Shown in pieces: positions 34,955-47,005 of a stretch of 64,000 nt of DNA. The notes under the pieces were generated by a model, which was not told where the DNA came from, ran no database searches, and saw nothing but the letters and a program-made list of their open reading frames with translations. A program made the translations under genes and the position numbers. How positions within the stretch are numbered: position 1 is the first letter of the stretch; every line of letters begins with the position of its first letter. This DNA is from Siphonodentalium dalli (lineage: Eukaryota; Mollusca; Scaphopoda; Gadilida; Siphonodentaliidae): positions 49,150,760 through 49,214,759 of the forward strand of contig CP136069.1 in NCBI GenBank assembly GCA_032622095.1, written 5' to 3'.

Positions 34955-36863
34955 TCATTTTGATTTTCCGCGAATGCATCGACACATGATGAACAGGTAG
35001 GAGGATGAGTCAATAATAATGTGGTCCATGTATTGAGTTACCACGTCGGGAGGCGTCATAACCACAGTTCCAAGCAAGAAGGCACATAGGGTGGAGTCAT
35101 CAATTGCATCAAGGTAGAGGTATGTTGTCACTCCATATTTATTCAGAATGTGTTCCAAGTAGCTATTCCGAAGTTTGACCATGTGGTCTGAGATACAATA
35201 ACGTATCGCATGAAGGAGCTCATTGTCATAGTTTTTAAAACAAACATGACACACGGTATTATTTACATACGAAGTTTTGTTTAGCAGCAGTGCAAGATTC
35301 TTCAATTGTTCGCCATAATCAGGGTATTTCCTCAGTAGAGACCATATGCTCCAACTTGTTGAAGGGTCGTTGTGTATTTTATGGAAGATATTAAGGCTAG
35401 CATCACCCGAAACTGAAGCCGACCACTGTTGCACATAGTGTTGCCACACTGCATGCTGAAATATCGATTTCCATGAAGACTTTGAGGGAAAAGTACCATT
35501 TTTCACGAATGAGTCGAGGTAAGAATAAAGGCCATAGTATTGCAATATATCTATGATGTCTGGTACGAAGCCTGTAGTCATGCGATCGAACAGCGTAAGT
35601 TGGAATAATTTCAGTAGGAATATTCTGAGGGGTGTCTGCCGATCATGTGGTAGGTGAATTAAATTGGATAGAAATGCAAGTTTCTTCAAATGTATTTCAC
35701 TCTCAAGTGGCAGGAGACCAAGCAAACTCAGCGAAATAGTAGTCGGTGTGCGCGATGGAAGAGACTGAATGTGTTTTACACACGTCCGGTATGACTTCTC
35801 AATTGTGTACGTAGCTGTAATGTTCGGAAGCTCCAATAGTTCACAGCCATACAAGGCTTTTGGTAACGATACTGATTTGAGTAGAGTTGCTTTCGTTATC
35901 GGTGTGCACATATTGAGTAGGTTTTTACCAGCTAAGCTGAAATATGACTTTCTCAATTTGTCAGCGACCTGAGAACATCGAGTTGCCATGGACTGAAATT
36001 TGCACTGCTTAATGCCAATGTGTAAACATTCCGCGCTTTCGTCTAATTGTTTATCACCGAGGAACCATGTTCTGTTGTGTGCAGAATCTTGACGTTTTGT
36101 TTCATTGAAGACGACAACGACGCTCTTTGTACATGAGAAGGTGAACCGCCACATCTGGCTATATTTATAACACACGTCAATGAGACTTTGAAGACCAGAC
36201 TTGGACAAGGAAAGTATGGCAATATCATCAGCAGCCGATGGTGCGACACAAGATATATTTCCTACACGTACACCGTGTTCAGATTCCTGTAGATTATTCA
36301 GAAGATCGTTAATGTATGCAAGGTAAAAGAATGGAGAAGTTACATCTCCCTGTCTTGTTCCTTGTAGAATATCAAACGGTTCTGAAAGGGAACCACTGTA
36401 CATAACACGACTTGTGCAATTTTTCGTACAGGTTTTTTACAATTCTCAGCATCTTTCCGTTGATACCAAGCTCGTGAAGTTTCACTAACAGGCCTTCGTA
36501 CCACACGCGATCGAATGCCTTCTGAGAATCCAGGAAACAAACAAAGGCTCTTGAATTTAGGTCTCGGGCATAGAACACAGACTCCTGTAGTAAATAAGAT
36601 GTCATAAGACAGTTGACGCCTTTTTGGAAGCCGTTCTGAAGCTCGTTTGGGAAGTTGGCGAATCTCCCATCCTTAAGGAATCTTCCCAACATGATGCCTT
36701 CGAAGGTCTTGTACATTACAGGTAGTAGTGTGATAGCTCGATAACTATCCGGAATATTTCTGGGTTTGGGTGTCCCCTTGAAAAGTGGAACAATAATGCC
36801 AATTTTCAGTGATGTTGGTATACACTCTAAGTCCACCATACCATTATAAAGACGACAAATCAA
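34955..36863 (-). pseudogene. 5'-truncated non-LTR retrotransposon reverse transcriptase with one frameshift
   Basis: Reverse transcriptase of a LINE. The first part (36863-36404) has the thumb-side IP..LK.GIIVPLFKG and PDSYRAITLLPVMYK motifs and the first palm aspartate in FLDSQKAFDRV. A base lost in an A-run near 36421-36427 shifts the frame, and the rest (36403-34955) has DILQGTRQGD, then AADDIAILS where most families have (Y/F)ADD, a long thumb/C-terminal region, and a Cys/His motif (VCHVCFKN...LHAIRYC). No endonuclease part is present, and upstream the frame hits a stop inside the start of the tyrosine recombinase, so the insertion is 5'-truncated there. Clade not assigned. No poly-A tail is obvious at the 3' end. 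Confidence 0.88.
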
Positions 36864-36871
36864 TAATTTGA

Positions 36872-37881
36872 GTGAACATGGGGCCTACGATTCGAGAGAA
36901 GTTGGCGGCTGCTGGGGTGTGCGATGACGGCGGGAAATATGAGAAACGTCTAATACATCATCTAATCGGGACCAGAAGTGACGGTACCAATAAAACATAC
37001 TTTAGTTCTTTCATGAAATGGAAAAGATACTGTGCGTCCAAAAACTTTGGCTGTTTGCCAGCAGAACCAGTTCATGTCGCCATGTTCATATCGGACGCTA
37101 TGGACTCCGGCTCTTCGTCGAGTTCGGTGAATGCTTTGTGTTATGCGATTAAGTGGGCGCACACCATAAACGGTTTAACAGACCCCACCGGCAACGGCTT
37201 GGTGAAAATGATGTTGGAATCAGCAAAGCGCAACTCTTCTAAAGTGGTTAATAAGAAACAGCCAGTTACAGCAGACATGCTAAAGGAACTTTGTTCTCAG
37301 TATACTGACAATAATGATTTGGCAGTAATTCGCGATTTATGTATGATTTTGATCAGTTTTGCAGGTTTTTTTGAGATACGATGAGCTAAGTAATTTAATG
37401 TGTTGTGACATAAAAAATTTGTGATGAATATTTAGCAGTTACAATTAAGAAAAGTATGACAGACCAATATCGAGATGGAAAAGAGGTGTTGATTTCAAAG
37501 GGGGATAGTTGTGCTTGTCCCCATAAAATGTTTTTAAAATATTCAAATATAGCCGGTTTGGATTTTTCATCAAATATGTTTGTGTTCCGACCTATAAATA
37601 GGTCAGGAAGCAAATGTTCACTCGTTTCTAAAAAAAAATAAATATTGAGTTACAATAGGACAAGGGAATGCATTTTACAAAGACTTAAGATGGTTACTGG
37701 AAATCTCAATATCGGTCTGCATTCTTTACCATCAGGAGGGGCTTCGGAAGCCGCAAGCAAAAACGTCACAGAAAGATGTTTAAAACGCCATGGGCGTTGG
37801 ACGTTTGATGTGTGTAAGGATGGCTATGTTAAAGATACTCTGGAAAATCGTCTCAGTGTGACGAGAGCTCTGAATCTTTGA
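36872..37881 (+). pseudogene. Tyrosine recombinase of a mobile element, inactivated
   Basis: An N-terminal core-binding domain (KRLIHHLIGTRSDGTNKTYF to PVTADMLKELC) is followed by the catalytic domain. An extra T in the run at ~37365-37371 breaks the frame just before box I (FLRYDELSNLMCCDI, carrying the first catalytic Arg). A second shift occurs before 37441, and an in-frame TAA lies at 37639-37641. In the C-terminal part the second catalytic Arg is Pro (GLHSLPSGGAS), while RHGRW and the nucleophile region KDGYVKD are kept. The arrangement resembles recombinases of DIRS/Ngaro or Crypton elements in marine invertebrates, which integrate through strand exchange. The first ATG in frame is 36878. 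The antisense LINE begins immediately to the left. Confidence 0.88.
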
Positions 37882-37992
37882 ATGTGTAATTACTATTGTT
37901 GTCCATGCTCATTGCAATGTATATATTTAAAGTCATGTCTAACACGTTCGTTACATATGTAAATGTTTACATGCCGCTCTTTGTTCTTTTTC

Positions 37993-38054
37993 AATGCGCA
38001 CATCGCTTCGTGGCAGAAGAGTGTTATTGTTGTTTATTTGGGGTTAGGGAAGAC
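37993..38054. repeat. 62 bp perfect direct repeat, copy 1 (downstream of the recombinase)
   Basis: Identical to 38699-38760, 706 bp further right. It starts AATGCGCACATCGCTTCG and ends GGTTAGGGAAGAC. It lies ~110 bp after the recombinase stop. Confidence 0.9.
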
Positions 38055-38698
38055 TTATATTTTCCCGCGTTTCGCCAAGTATAGCGGGAAAATTATGTCT
38101 TGTACCGTTGCACGAAATAAACAACTCAGGAGTATTGACCAATGGGGAGTCCCATATATTGGCCACGTGATGTTTTAGTGAACGATCGAGAATATTCTGT
38201 GTAGAGTCAGTTTTCAAGCGAAGCGCGTGACGATAGCACACAATTTTACAAACTAAACGAATGTAATTCGGTTTCCCAAAGAGATATATATAGAAGATAA
38301 TTTTGCACTCTATATACAGTGTGATTATTTTTTATGTTTACAAAAGTACTTTTATTGAGTTTTTTATATTTATTTGTGTGAACTCCGGACACCAATTTTG
38401 TTGCGTAGCAGTACATGGCACTTGTACAGTTTTCCGGAGACGGGTTTCCATAGGTTTTTTCCCAAAAACGGTTTTATCTATGGTTTTTCCTGAACGGCTA
38501 CGGAACATTAGACTAGGTAAATAGAGCAGGGAGAAATAATTTAGTGTTTCATGGGATTATTATTTTGAATGCGTGAATATATAGTTATAATTTGATATTG
38601 TTTTCACAGTGCTTCACATTACAAACAATGTGAGTGAAATATGAATTGCCGTGATTGTGCACACCCTGGATGTAATTATATATATGGCGTCCTCAATA

Positions 38699-38760
38699 AA
38701 TGCGCACATCGCTTCGTGGCAGAAGAGTGTTATTGTTGTTTATTTGGGGTTAGGGAAGAC
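38699..38760. repeat. 62 bp perfect direct repeat, copy 2
   Basis: Same sequence and orientation as 37993-38054. A split direct repeat after the recombinase gene is part of the end structure known for Ngaro-type elements (A1-ORFs-B1-A2-B2). The missing left end prevents confirmation. Confidence 0.9.
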
Positions 38761-39189
38761 CAATATATTGAATCACGGCGGGCCAAAGTTACAAAATAAA
38801 TAACCAATCATAAGTTGAGAGGTGAACGCTTATCAGAGCCATCCAATCGGTTCACGGATTGCTAAGTTGATGACCACTTGTCTGCGCAAGTTAACAATTA
38901 AACGGTTCGCTTGTAGTGTGTGTATGTAAGTACAAGTCAGTGTAATAACGAGTACTATACAAACAATTTGGTATCATTGTTTTTACAAATTACAAATTTA
39001 CAACCATTCAGTTTGTGAAAATAAAATATTATTTTGATGGTATAGCATTATATATATTGTGACCATCCTATTATTTCAAACTGATCCGCTACTCTTAGCA
39101 TAACACATCGAGGCAGTAACGTGGCTCCATTTTATCGGGAGGGGGTGTATCGAAGCAGGGACGTGCTAATGGTCTCGGTTATAGGAGTG

Positions 39190-39477
39190 GTGCGGTAGAG
39201 TGCCAGTCGGTAGAATGACAGGTGCATTACACCGTTACAGGCCGTCCAGCGCTGACGAAGCTGGTTCTAACCCCGTCATATGGAGGGTGACCGGAATCGT
39301 GTATCTGGGCAAGTTTGTCAGTTGCTTTCCGGGGGTCGGTGGTTTCTACACGCAGTGGGACGATTTCTCGGTGAAATAAAGCCTATGCGTGGTCTTTCCT
39401 CCACCCGTAAATTGACAACGTCGTGTGTGGCCTAGCGGCTAGAACGACGATAAACCCTAATAAACCAAACCATACCA
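39190..39477 (+). mobile_element. tRNA-derived SINE, copy 1, with 9-bp target duplication
   Basis: Perfect 9-bp duplications ATAGGAGTG flank the element (39181-39189 and 39478-39486). The head resembles a tRNA: a box A-like GTGCCAGTCGGTAGAATG near 39200-39217 and a box B-like GGTTCTAACCCC at 39263-39274. A central domain (GTTTGTCAGTTGCTTTCCGG and CGTGGTCTTTCCTCCA) is shared with the second copy at 55418-55710. The tail is A-rich with repeated AAACC. It was transcribed by RNA polymerase III and moved by a LINE. Confidence 0.85.
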
Positions 39478-39689
39478 ATAGGAGTGTCATTTTATAATTT
39501 CAAACTGCTCCGATATCTTATAATATATCTAGATAGGGACGTGGCTATATGGGCTCAGTTTGGCGACGGGGTGTCCATCCTATAATTTCCATATGCACCC
39601 TTTGAACAAAAAAATGCCTATAAATTCCACATAACGATGGAATCGTATATCAAGAGGAAAGTATTTAAATTTGTTTACGCTGATAACAA

Positions 39690-39965
39690 AACTTAGTCAA
39701 TATGACTAACATATGTTAGTCAAACGTTTTTCTTCAGGATGACTGACTTAGTTCAGCCAACATGACTGAGGCATAACATTAATCAAAATCACTAGGGTGA
39801 TGTTAGTCATAACGACTAAGAAATGGGGACTTTTCTTAGTCAATTGGAAGGCGTAAATTAAAGTTGCTGAATTATGTGCAAATAATTCCAATAATTAACC
39901 AAAGTTACTCAAAATGTTTGTGACTAACACTAAGTTAGTCATATTTAGTCAATATGTCCAATCGA
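39690..39965. mobile_element. TTAGTCA-rich element, uninterrupted member
   Basis: It starts ACTTAGTCAATATGACTAAC and ends AAGTTAGTCATATTTAGTCA, an imperfect inverted pair, with at least ten further TTAGTCA/TGACTAA words between. Related to 13657-14468. Confidence 0.55.
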
Positions 39966-41190
39966 AGGGGCGGGGGTGCACAACTTACTGTTACAGCTTG
40001 AAAATCAGAAGCCAATCGGGGTAAACAATTACATTTCACAGAAATAGAAGTTTATAATTGAGGGGTGGGGATACAGTTGGATATCGACGTTTCGAAAACA
40101 AAAGAGCATCTTGCCACGTCACTGCATTTATGCTCTAGTCATTTATGAAAACTGTTCTTGCATCTTCGTATTCGTGTCCTTTACCGTGACCAAATGCATT
40201 CGCGTCGACGATTGAAACTCAAAGGATAATCCGCCCATGAACATGAGTATCATTTACCTCGCAATGCATTCTTGAGCGAAAAATCATACTCACATTGGGA
40301 CACGCGTCATTTGTATCCATTCTTGGATATATCATTGATTATGGTAAGTACACGTTACATGCTAATGTTGGCTATAATCCGCAAGTATCGCTCACTATTT
40401 GTATTAATCACTAACTTTTGTCAGAGATGTTGTGACTCATACGATTTGGCGGCTACTCGCCCCATCCTATTCTGAACAACTGTATTGTGACAGGCATCGT
40501 GTTCCCAAGACCACTATCGCCATGTCCCTGTTTGTGAGATTTCCATTGATAACACATTTTCATAAGGGGGGCTACATCCCTGCGAATCAGATGGTTATAT
40601 GATCTGGTTTAAGGGTGTGAAAATCGACAATTTATGTTTGACACCCTATATAGACATTCTAGACATGTTCTTAAAGTTGTAACTTTCAATAAATTGGGTA
40701 ATTTCAGTAGTTACAAGGAACACATACTGCTACATCACATCCAAGCTGACACCCCATAAGGTTTGACAATTTCTAAATATAGGCCATTTCAATCCAAACT
40801 TTTGACCAAAGGAGGTAAAATGCAAATGTTGGTCTAAAACAAAACATACCCCCTAATAAATTGTTGGAAAAAACAAAATAACAGAACAAGTTCAACCTAT
40901 TGTTGTTGTAAAATTTCCAATTCATGTTGTTTCAGGTATCAAATTTCCAGCTGTTGAACGTGTTGATAAAATGTTTGGAGCGAGAAACATAACCCAACCC
41001 CCTTGTCGCGACGTCCCTGTGGGTTGTACTTGAAATTTCCAGCTGACAAAATATTTTCACGAGGGGGTGAATCGACCCCTTGTCGGCACGTCCCTGCGTA
41101 TCATAGATATATATATTATCCGGGTTAAGGGTGCGAAAACTGAAAAATTATGTTTCATAGTACTCGAACATTCTTTGTGATTGGAGCTAT

Positions 41191-44050
41191 TTGTAAATAC
41201 AAAGAACACGTACTATTTGTGATTTATGTTTGTAATCGCAGGTTCATAGTATTGGCGGAATGATAAATTGTTATTTCTTACAAACAATTGTAGATTCTTA
41301 CAAAGAAAAAGTTTCATAGTATTGACCCCAGGTCTCACTACCCCAGCCTGGTCTCACCACTTCAACCATCCACAGACGGGATTTGTTTTACATGTAGCAA
41401 GTTGCTAACGGGTAACTACATAGCAACTGTCAAATATGGATACATTGCATGCCATAGGCATAACCATGTGTAAATAATTTTCTACATTTGAGAACTGTCA
41501 TGCATGTCTTTTGATCAATGATCAATTGGACTGAGATGAGTTCTGGGTCATGGGTTCATAACCAAGTTAAAGCTGACTACCATACCTCTTTACAATGTGG
41601 CCCAATTCCAATGTATTGCTCCCTGCTTGAATGGACCACACTGCATATCACTTGTCTGGAATCTATATTTTTCGCCAGATAGACCCACATAAATTCTTTG
41701 TTGAAAATATCTTTCCATTTTGGGGTGGATATATGCAAAACGTACGTCTCCCCCTTAAGTTTCCGCGTGTTCATTTAAGGCACGTGTTCTACGGTCAGGT
41801 AGTGATAAAGTGAGCGTTTTGTGGTAAAATCGTGAGCTACCAGCACCGATACGAATGTCACTATCAAAATAATAAAACAAAGAAGCTGATGTTATATCGT
41901 GTTTCCAGTCATACTTATATATAGCGATAATAACGTCCAGAAAAACAACGCATGTCCCAGACTGTAGTCTAAAGATGCATAACCCGAATTAACGCTCCCA
42001 AATTACTACCTATTTGGCTTCGGCGGTAAAACATATCTGATTCGAGTCGAGGAACCCACCCATCAAAGCTCAGAGTGATCAGATATCAATTTTTGAAATT
42101 TGATATTTCTCGATATTGGTACCTTTTGTGGCCTCGACAAAATTCGTCAAGGCGACGGTATCGGACAATATTGTGGACGAAGATTGATACTTGAACTCTA
42201 ACATCAAGTGGTAACCCGGCCAAATTTCGTTGAACAACATGTTGATAAATAGCACGTTTTGGGAAATGGTATACCATATTTGACAGTGCATGGTTAGCAT
42301 TATTTATAACTTGATGATTTGGGGACCGTCTGATCGGATTGGGTACCCTTAACGATCATAAATATGTAATCGTTTTAACGTGCTGTCGTCTACAACGCGT
42401 TAAAACGATCATATATTTTTAATCGTAAAACCACAGTGATTTGTCAACGCACGTCATACTCCTCGGGACACAGCAGCTTTATAACAATGAGTGTCGATTT
42501 CTCTGAACAAAATATTCAGACGTATCTTAGACTAAAACGTGGTACCATAGTGTTGCCATTGACAAACAGACATAAGAGATAACGGGATCTGGCAGTAAGC
42601 CTAGGCTTATTCGTGGCCATGTCCGCGATATAAAATTGCTTCATAATTGTTTGGTCTCCGAGTGATGAATTGTCCGCTCCACAAACACCCGCGAGCATAT
42701 CCGCGGCTGATCGCTGCATGTCCGAACCCCCCCCCCCCCGCATTACATAATTTTGCTGTGAGAGCGCTCTTACTTATTTTCACTACTCTTTAGATTAGAT
42801 ATGTATATCATGATGAGAAGTTATCAGATAAAAAATGTTCAGATAATAAGCTTAACAAACGACCATATTTTGAACTTATTATCTTCACACTTTCCTCCAT
42901 AAATATGGCCCGTCTGCGCTTGTATGTATTTGTCGTCTTATTTTATCACCATAACATCCCTCCTGTTCCATAATAGACCATCCCGGTTTACACGTTTTAA
43001 CTGACTGGGAGAATCCATTTAGTATATAATATGTTGAAGTATACTATCATCAAGAGTATGTATATACTATCATGGATATACAGTATAACAAACGTCCAGT
43101 ATAACACATACTAGCCGTCCCAACCGAATAGTTCCTTCAAGAAATGTTCAGATAACAAGTTCAACAAATCATAGGTCGTTAGTTGAACTTATATCTGAGC
43201 GCTGCACTCCAATTAACAGGGCTCCTTCTGAAATGGTATTTATCTGTCGTCTTCTCATATGTCCTAGACTTTTCCACGGTAATAATAGATCATTCAAATT
43301 TACCATAATATTATATGGCAATGAATGTGAGCAGAATAAGACAGGGTTACCATTTTCTTTTCATGTAGAGTCCCTTGAAACAAGTGGAAACATTGGAAAC
43401 AGTCATCCCGCCCACTGAAAACTTCATTGCAGTCCGTTTCAGAGCCAGTTTAGAATTCATCCGTTTCAACTTTCAGACCATACTTAGCATTCCGTGTTAC
43501 TCACATTGAACCAACATTTGATAGTTACATGATATATAATGGTGGATTTTTTGTTTAAAGTTGTCTTTGCAGAACCAGCAATCTTCTTCTGGTGTGAATA
43601 TGGCAAAACAAACTGGGACATTGGTTATGTACACTATATATTTTTATTATTTGTTTTTGATATTTCTTCGGAGACGCTAGACACGCTGGAAACAGAGGAA
43701 ACAAACCATTCCTAACAATATTAATATTCTGAAGCAATTTTGTTTCAAGTTGATTCAGTGGAAACAAACTGGGACAGTGATTACACTAATTTACAGTTTA
43801 ACTGGATGACGTAATCCATTTTTTATATAACGTGCAACATGACGTTACATTTAAGTGAGTAGCGCTCTTAGTGTCGATGAAATTAACACTTTCTATTAAC
43901 CCTTTCGTTTATCATAGATTCGGAATATAGATCCGATTTCAAAACACACCTAAACATAATCGCCCCCGCTCCAAAACCCTATCCAGTTTATATAACAGGC
44001 CATTGGGTGGTTAGTGTGAACCATTGTAAACTCAGAAACTATTGTAGCTA
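41191..44050. other. Non-coding stretch with scattered small repeats
   Basis: No gene is supportable. A small inverted repeat (CGATCATAAATATGTAATCG and its counterpart) is at ~42353-42425. A C-run is at ~42727-42739. The phrase ATGTTCAGATAA followed by TTCAACAAA-type words occurs near 42835 and 43146 and again near 48919. Confidence 0.35.
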
Positions 44051-44064
44051 CTTAAAGGCCCGAT

Positions 44065-44503
44065 TCGTTATCTCAGGTTTAAACCTGGTATACATAAACA
44101 TCTAGGTTTAAACCGCCGCGAGTCAGCAAAATCCGTGGTTTAAACCCGCGACCGCAGGTCTAAGTGACGCATTCGTCATCTCTGGTTTAAACTTTGTTCA
44201 CCCAGACCAGTGGTTTAGCAGTAGTGTCTCTGTATCGTCGAGATAATTAATCGTACTTTCCTAATGCGGACCTCCTCGTTTTATTGATTGCGAAAGTCAA
44301 TAATTATGACATTGACCATATTATGATTGGAAATTTATAAGCGAGAAGCACTCACACATATAAAGCGTGTGGGGATAAGTTTTTGTCAATTTCGATATTT
44401 TGTTTGCGTTCTTTAAGCTTAAACCGGCAACTAAACCATGTAATTCGGCGGTCCAGCTAAACCAGCTATACTGAGTCTAAATTTGAGATGACGAATCCGT
44501 CTT
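44065..44503. mobile_element. MITE with GGCCGGATTCGTCATCTC-type ends
   Basis: The left end GGCCCGATTCGTTATCTCAG and right end GAGATGACGAATCCGTC form an inverted pair. The interior is full of GGTTTAAACC palindromes and their half-sites. A second right end of this family is at ~48140-48222. Confidence 0.6.
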
Positions 44504-45515
44504 TTCTTCACCGCGATTTAGAATTGTCAAACAATCAATCAAAGGTTGGAGCTGTAAATTATCTCGAGTGAGGGCGTGTCTAAATGGCGGCTGCCGACTG
44601 GTGTTATCATGTCACAGATGATTCATTCGCACGCGAGCTTTGCTCAGATATGGATATGTTCCTTCGGTATGATTTTCACAACAATCTTGTGTTTTTTCTG
44701 GCTTGTGGCAATCACAAATACTGGTGTTTTCTACGAATTCATTTGCATGGTTCAACGTTATAATTTTGACATAAAAAACGATGCTACTGCATGACCAGAT
44801 ATGCTATACACATAGTTTGCAATCCTAAACTTATATTGCTATATGAGTCAAATTTGATAACTTATTTTGATGTGTAGATCATGCCACAAAGATCTACTCT
44901 GGCTCCGCCCATAAATTCCCATAATATTTCACCAGTTCAAAACCTGGGAACTTTTTGATTTTGTGCATGACGGAAAATTTGTTACATTGAAAAAAAGCAA
45001 CGCATGTGATATATTTATTTATTAAGAGCTGTGCCTCTTTATAGTTGCCCACTTCAAACAGTTCAGATGCCGCTTCTGGTGTGTACTCATAAGCAAATTG
45101 CTTTTACTTGACTGACCACTTGGTCGAGGACTGACTCGATTATGGAGCCTTTTTTCAGCGTCAGAGGGCCTGCGGCCCCTTCGTGCGACAGGATCCTGCG
45201 TCACATTTGCGCACATTTTTATCATTTGAACATTTTAATTAAAAAAAATATTTAATTAAATTTAAAACAAACAAATATTAATATAACTAGCGGCTTTTAA
45301 AAATTCCCCGGTGAATGACAGCAGCCCCATGTGTCTGCGTTAAAGGGATCTAAACTTGCATAAGTTTGAATTTTTGGCACCTCAATCTTCGTGCAGCTAG
45401 CCCAAATTTCGCGTGCCTGCCCACTCATGCATACCGATGATCAATTGATAACAACCCCCTTCATCCGAGCATCGGTCTGGGATGAGTTGTGGATACAAGG
45501 GATTTTTAGTCATTT

Positions 45516-45982
45516 TTGGACAACCAGGGGCCGTTAACTCTGTCAATTTTCGACCGATTTACAAAATTTTCACGGCATCGTTATCGGGGTAAAATGTAGA
45601 CTATGACATGTAAGTTTGGGCGCAATAATTTATTTTTTACGAATTTGAACACACCTCCCCCACTCCCCGGATAATAATCGGACAACGTCCATTTTGTAGA
45701 ACTGAATTACGTTTAACTTGCTCTACATCATACCATTTGTACCGTTCCACTGCCTCAATGCGTTCCAGATACACTCTTCTGAACTGTGAGACTGCTTCAA
45801 TAATTCAATACCAATAGGTAGTTCTGTACACGCACCAAGAAGATGGACACCTCTGCCAAATTAAAGACATTGTAATTTGTATCATGCACGATGCAGACAA
45901 AACAATTGAGTGCACAAATAGTCATACTATTTTTCTTGATATAAACGGTAAATATTGTTCCATACTCACATACAAGATACGA
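45516..45982. repeat. ~465 bp direct repeat, copy 1
   Basis: Nearly identical to 47006-47469 in the same orientation (a few substitutions near the left edge and a 4-base difference near 45882). Non-coding. Confidence 0.92.
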
Positions 45983-46017
45983 TTGCGTTAGTGGTACGTA
46001 CGTTTTACGATATAATT

Positions 46018-46690
46018 ATAGCGTCGCCATGAGTAAACCATTCGCTCCAAAACTCAGGAAATCGCACTCAAGTGGCGCGTTGATGCTCCAAATAACATCC
46101 ACTCATCAAAAACGTTTTATCCCCATGTTTGATTTTTGGACTATTATTTCACCTTTCGTTTTCGGTGGAATTTACATATTTGGACCCACCTGAATGCGAG
46201 CTCTCCGTTGGGCAGGTTGCTTATATAGTAGAACGCTCGAAGTTTGGGAAATTATCTACGGTATATCAAAATACCTGCATTATCTCGCTCTTTCATTTGC
46301 CCGTTTCGATTTAGCGGGAAAAATAGGTTAGTGAAACAGCACTTAACTATTCTCATTTACCTTATAAAGCCTCGCCACGAGTAAACCTTCGGCTTTAGGG
46401 CGATTGAAACAGACATGACTAAGTTGCGCCTGGACACTAGCTATCACATCCACTTATAATTTTTTTTTTATCTTGATGTCTGATTTTTTGACAAATTTCC
46501 CCCCTTTGATTTTCGTTGGAATTTGCCAAAAGTTTAAACCCACCGGAAGCTGGGTCGCTTTTGGGCATGTTGCTTTTATAGTAGAGTTGTCAAACTTTGA
46601 AGTCGTACCTAAACGATACCGTTGTATCTGCTACTGCGTTAACCTTGCTCAATAATTAGACCGTTTGGATTTGGCGCTATAAATAGAACA
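46018..46690. repeat. Diverged two-unit tandem repeat, ~350 bp period
   Basis: Units 46018-46330 and 46372-46690 share GCC(A/T)CGAGTAAACC, TTTCG(T/G)TGGAATTT, a GGCA(G/T)GTTGCTT-TATAGTAGA segment and a final ATTTGGCG(C/G)-type stretch. The open frames 46129-46314 and 46473-46655 lie in equivalent positions but differ at most residues. Confidence 0.6.
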
Positions 46691-47005
46691 TTTATTGTTC
46701 CGATCATATGTCGGTAACGGTCGGACCAAAAAACTAACAGTTGGTATATTCTGACCCGTATCACTCTTCCCATTCGGAATATGCAATAAATTTTTTTATC
46801 GCGCTGGACTTGTTTTTTGTTTTTTGTTTTTTTGTGTTGCTAAATCTGACGTTTACATCCGCCACCGGTCTGCCTGGTCTCACCACCCGGTCTGGTCTCA
46901 CAACCCTGGCATGGTCCCATCGCTTTTCCGGGCCTGGTTTTACGATCTCCTGCGCTCCAGCTCCTCCAACAGTCATTTTCCTTCATTAGGGAGAGAAATT
47001 TATTA

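Larger units (their letters stand above)
39062..41190. repeat. Degenerate satellite-like repeats around the SINE
   Basis: Related blocks containing TTATTTCAAACTG(A/C)TCCG and (A/G)GGGACGTG recur at 39062-39180 and 39495-39600. Others with TTTCA(T/C)(A/G)AGGGGG and GGGTTAAGGGTG(C/T)GAAAA recur at ~40560-40700 and ~41055-41190. The SINE is inserted in the first of these. No coding sequence is seen. Confidence 0.45.

Noticed and set aside
34955-37881. A single DIRS-type element (reverse transcriptase plus tyrosine recombinase)
   Set aside because: The two genes are on opposite strands, and the reverse transcriptase has LINE-type features (C-terminal Cys/His motif), so they are two elements.
39190-39290. 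A functional tRNA gene
   Set aside because: Box A and box B-like words are present but there is no foldable acceptor stem, and the unit has a SINE body, an A-rich tail and target duplications.
45022-45225. 67-codon Arg-rich frame on the minus strand
   Set aside because: Too short, with no family resemblance and no splice pairing that I could defend.
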